From the NCBI GenBank assembly GCA_903871875.1, contig CAIQIR010000132.1:1-64000 (forward strand): a DNA stretch of 64,000 nt. The letters are read 5' to 3'. Position 1 is the stretch's first letter. The number at the start of each line of letters is the position of its first letter. Made by a program: the position numbers and the translations under genes. Positions 61,559 through 64,000 of this stretch are shown piece by piece. The notes beneath the pieces are model-generated. The model was given only the letters and a program-made list of their open reading frames with translations, was not told the origin of the DNA and did no database searches. Origin of the DNA: an uncultured Schlesneria sp. (GTDB taxonomy: Bacteria; Planctomycetota; Planctomycetia; Planctomycetales; Planctomycetaceae).

Positions 61559-62979
61559 TTCCCGACCATGATTTTGACGACTATCGCAATCGTCGTGTCC
61601 TGGTGATGGGCCTGGGATCGTTCGGCGGCGGGATTGGTGCCGTCAAATTCCTGGTCGCTCGAGGCGCGATTGTCACGGTGACCGATCTGCGACCGGTCGA
61701 GAAGCTGGCCGACTCGCTCGCCGAATTACGTGAGACTCCTCCCGCGCGGTTGGTGCTGGGTGGCCATCAGAAGTCCGACTTTCGTGCGGCAGAACTGGTG
61801 GTTGTGAATCCGGCCGTGAAACGAGATTGCCCCTATTTAAATGCCGCCATCGATGCCGGTGTGCCGATCACCAGCGAGATGAATTTATTCTGGAAATGGA
61901 ACCGCGCGCCAGTGATTGCCGTGACGGGCAGCAACGGCAAATCGACCACGACGGCGATGACATATGCCATCGTGGAACGGCTTGTTCAACGTCAACCGGG
62001 CCGCCGCGCCTGGCTGGGCGGCAATATCGGAACCAGCCTGTTGCCGCAGGTGGACCAGATTCAATCTCACGATCTGGTCGTCCTGGAACTCAGCAGTTTT
62101 CAGCTCGTCGATCTCGATCGATTGCAGGCCAGTCCTCATGTGGCCGTGGTGACCAATTTCGCGCCCAATCATCTCGATTGGCATCCGCATCTCGAACATT
62201 ATCGCGAAGCCAAACAGGCCCTGTTGCGGTGGCAGATTGCCGGTGATGTGGCCGTGCTGAATGACGACGATGACGATGTGCGATGCTGGCCTGTGAAAGC
62301 AGACCGGCTGGGATTTGGTCTGCAGGACACAGGCGGGCTGGGTGTCTTTTACGCCAACGGCGATGCGGTCGTGCGACGGAAAACGGACGAACAGCGCTGG
62401 CCGCTGCGTGATTGGCTGAAGTTGCCCGGCCGACACAATATCGCCAATGCCCTCGCGGCCCTCGCGGCGACGGTGTCTGTCGGAGCGGATGCCGCGTGCG
62501 TCCAGGCCGCGATTGAGAATTACCAGCCATTACCACATCGTCTGCAGTTCGTGGGCGAAGTCGCCGGGCGTCGTTTTTATAACGATTCGCTGGCCACGAC
62601 TCCCGAATCGACCGAAGTGGCGCTGGCGGCGTTCGAAGCGCCGATCGTGCTGTTGGCCGGTGGCTACGACAAGCACGTCGATCTCGGCCGGATGGCCAAC
62701 CAGATTGCGCTCAAGGCCAAGGCCGTCTCGCTCATGGGTCAGACGGCTGCCGCGCTGCGCGAACTGATCACGACCTGCGATCAACAGACCTGCGAGGCGT
62801 CGCAGCCACAACCGTCGTTCACGGCTGCCTTCGAATGGGCGTTGGCGCATTCGGCCGCCGGCGATGTGGTCCTGCTCTCGCCCGGCTGTGCCAGCTACGA
62901 CTGGTTCCGCAACTTTGCCGATCGTGGCCAGCAGTTCACAGAACTGGTTCTTCGTCAGAGAGAGGCCTCACAAAAATAG
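61555..62979 (+). CDS. murD: UDP-N-acetylmuramoyl-L-alanine:D-glutamate ligase
   Basis: Cytosolic peptidoglycan precursor enzyme adding D-glutamate to UDP-MurNAc-L-Ala with ATP. 474 residues. N-terminal Rossmann domain (VLVMGLGSFGGGIGAVKF), central ATP site TGSNGKSTTT near 124, the ELSSFQL segment near 177, HNIANALAA and the C-terminal domain with FYNDSLATTP and AGGYDKHVDL. Planctomycetes were long held to lack peptidoglycan, but several do have the pathway, so its presence here is not anomalous. No other mur gene is in the window. Confidence 0.94.
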   Translation: MIPDHDFDDYRNRRVLVMGLGSFGGGIGAVKFLVARGAIVTVTDLRPVEKLADSLAELRETPPARLVLGGHQKSDFRAAELVVVNPAVKRDCPYLNAAIDAGVPITSEMNLFWKWNRAPVIAVTGSNGKSTTTAMTYAIVERLVQRQPGRRAWLGGNIGTSLLPQVDQIQSHDLVVLELSSFQLVDLDRLQASPHVAVVTNFAPNHLDWHPHLEHYREAKQALLRWQIAGDVAVLNDDDDDVRCWPVKADRLGFGLQDTGGLGVFYANGDAVVRRKTDEQRWPLRDWLKLPGRHNIANALAALAATVSVGADAACVQAAIENYQPLPHRLQFVGEVAGRRFYNDSLATTPESTEVALAAFEAPIVLLAGGYDKHVDLGRMANQIALKAKAVSLMGQTAAALRELITTCDQQTCEASQPQPSFTAAFEWALAHSAAGDVVLLSPGCASYDWFRNFADRGQQFTELVLRQREASQK

Positions 62980-63133
62980 TTACCCGTATTGTTGCCCTGA
63001 TCGTTGTCAGTGAAGAACAGGAAGCCCTTCGCTGTGACCGCTGGAAGAGATTGCCCGTGCTGCCGTTCATTGTGCTTTGCCCTCAAAGCAGCGGTACACT
63101 AAAGGACCTGCCGAACCCGCCCACAGGAATGCC

Positions 63134-64000
63134 ATGATGCGGTATTGTTTTATTAACCGTCAATTCGCCCGTTCCCCGCTGACGATCATGGTCGTGCTCT
63201 TGTTCGAGATGTTCGCCGGGGCACGCTGCGCGACGGCGGCCGAACCACTGCGGTTCAATCGGGACATTCGACCGATTCTGTCGCAACATTGTTACCAGTG
63301 TCATGGGCCCGACTCACAGGCTCGTCGCGGCGGATTGCGATTGGATCGGCGTGAAGCCGCAATCGTCGCTTTGGAATCGAATGACATTGCCATCGTGCCA
63401 GGCCAGCCTCAGGCCAGTCAGTTGATCAAACGCATCTGGTCAGATGATGCCGATTCCATCATGCCGCCTCCGGCCGCCAACAAACCGTTAACACGCCAAC
63501 AAAAAGAACTGCTGCAGCGGTGGATCGAGGAAGGGGCTCAATATGAATCGCATTGGTCATTGCTGACTCCACAGCGACCCGCCTTGCCGACGGTGAATCG
63601 AACCCCATCGCCGCACAACGAAATCGATCATTTCATTTTGGCTCGGCTGGAACGTGAAGGCTTACCACCTTCGCCGCCCGCCGAATCGACGACGTTGATT
63701 CGTCGCTTGTCCCTGGATTTGACGGGGCTGCCGCCCACGCCGGTCGAGGTCGAAGCGTTCGTCAAAGAATTGAGTGAGGCGACGCAGGTCGATCTCTCGG
63801 GCGAATCGACGACAACATCCGCTGCTGATGCCGCCTATTTGCGCTGGGTCGATCATTATCTCGATTCACCTCACTACGGCGAACGGATGGCCGTTGATTG
63901 GCTGGACGCCGCTCGTTATGCCGACACGAATGGTTATCAGGTGGACCGAGATCGCGAAATGTTCGCCTGGCGCGACTGGGTGATCGGCGCCTTCAATTCC
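63134..64000 (+). CDS. Planctomycete cytochrome c / DUF1549 protein (partial, cut by window end)
   Basis: The frame is open from ATG 63134 to the last base (289 codons so far). A signal or anchor segment (about 15-35, ending CATAAEPL) precedes the cytochrome c motif CYQCH at 53-57 (C53, C56, H57), whose haem would attach in the periplasm. About residues 155-289 are the DUF1549-like region (ENEIDHFILARLEREGLPPSPPAE-type lead, WVDHYLDSPHYGERMAVDWLDAARYADTNGYQVDRDREMFAWRDWVI, quoted as a phrase). Such proteins often carry a C-terminal DUF1553 and sit beside a DUF1501 gene; both would be to the right. The family is a strong planctomycete marker. Confidence 0.92.
   Translation, partial: MMRYCFINRQFARSPLTIMVVLLFEMFAGARCATAAEPLRFNRDIRPILSQHCYQCHGPDSQARRGGLRLDRREAAIVALESNDIAIVPGQPQASQLIKRIWSDDADSIMPPPAANKPLTRQQKELLQRWIEEGAQYESHWSLLTPQRPALPTVNRTPSPHNEIDHFILARLEREGLPPSPPAESTTLIRRLSLDLTGLPPTPVEVEAFVKELSEATQVDLSGESTTTSAADAAYLRWVDHYLDSPHYGERMAVDWLDAARYADTNGYQVDRDREMFAWRDWVIGAFNS

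Noticed and set aside
1-64000. tRNA, rRNA, transposase, prophage or riboswitch signals
   Set aside because: None seen on reading both strands. Short structures could be missed without a covariance-model search.

Overview
The window looks like a chromosomal segment of a planctomycete of moderate GC content. The best evidence is the C-terminal gene, whose product pairs a planctomycete-type cytochrome c motif (CYQCH) with a DUF1549-like region. An ECF sigma factor next to a serine/threonine kinase, many large secreted proteins without obvious homologues, and an NHL-repeat protein point the same way. The genus cannot be fixed from sequence alone. I see no rRNA, tRNA, CRISPR array, transposase or prophage.

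Layout. 1-8.1 kb: end of an upstream gene, an ABC-3 metal permease fused to an MntR-like domain, a rhodanese with a small partner, an FHA protein, a lipoate ligase-like protein, a seven-helix membrane protein and two exported proteins. 8.1-16.9 kb: a 47-residue exported peptide, argG, a Nif3 protein, an ATP-grasp-like protein, then a leftward operon of a secreted protein, an MNIO/DUF692 enzyme and its HvfC-like partner, followed by apt and an RluA-type synthase. 17-24.4 kb: a NhaD-like antiporter, a zinc-type dehydrogenase, a small membrane protein, an MFS carrier and two secreted beta-propeller proteins. 24.5-32.2 kb: an autotransporter, a GT-C-like membrane protein and a large secreted metalloprotease. 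32.9-36.4 kb: a two-gene pilus or type II secretion inner-membrane platform of unusual architecture plus a small protein. 36.5-41.2 kb: ECF sigma factor and kinase, converging on a second kinase fused through one membrane helix to a PstS-type phosphate-binding domain. 41.5-53.2 kb: a lactonase, two transporters and a metallophosphoesterase, then a rightward set with a three-repeat secreted protein, an MFS carrier, an EamA protein and an NtrB/NtrC-like pair. 53.4-64 kb: a membrane protein, a secreted alpha/beta hydrolase, a gene-poor AT-rich stretch with a promoter-like site and a 49-nt palindrome, an NHL protein, a LamG-like protein, then pyrF, a HAD phosphatase and murD, and the truncated cytochrome protein.

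How the genes relate. Housekeeping enzymes (argG, apt, pyrF, murD) are interspersed with envelope and signalling genes. The strongest candidate for something undescribed is the kinase-PstS fusion at 38554-41172. All the phosphate-contact residues of the E. coli PstS fold can be aligned, the kinase core looks active, and the two are separated by a single membrane helix, so it reads as a one-protein phosphate-sensing receptor kinase. Second candidates are the PilO/Ig-like/GspC-like fusion and the MNIO operon, which has no visible precursor peptide.
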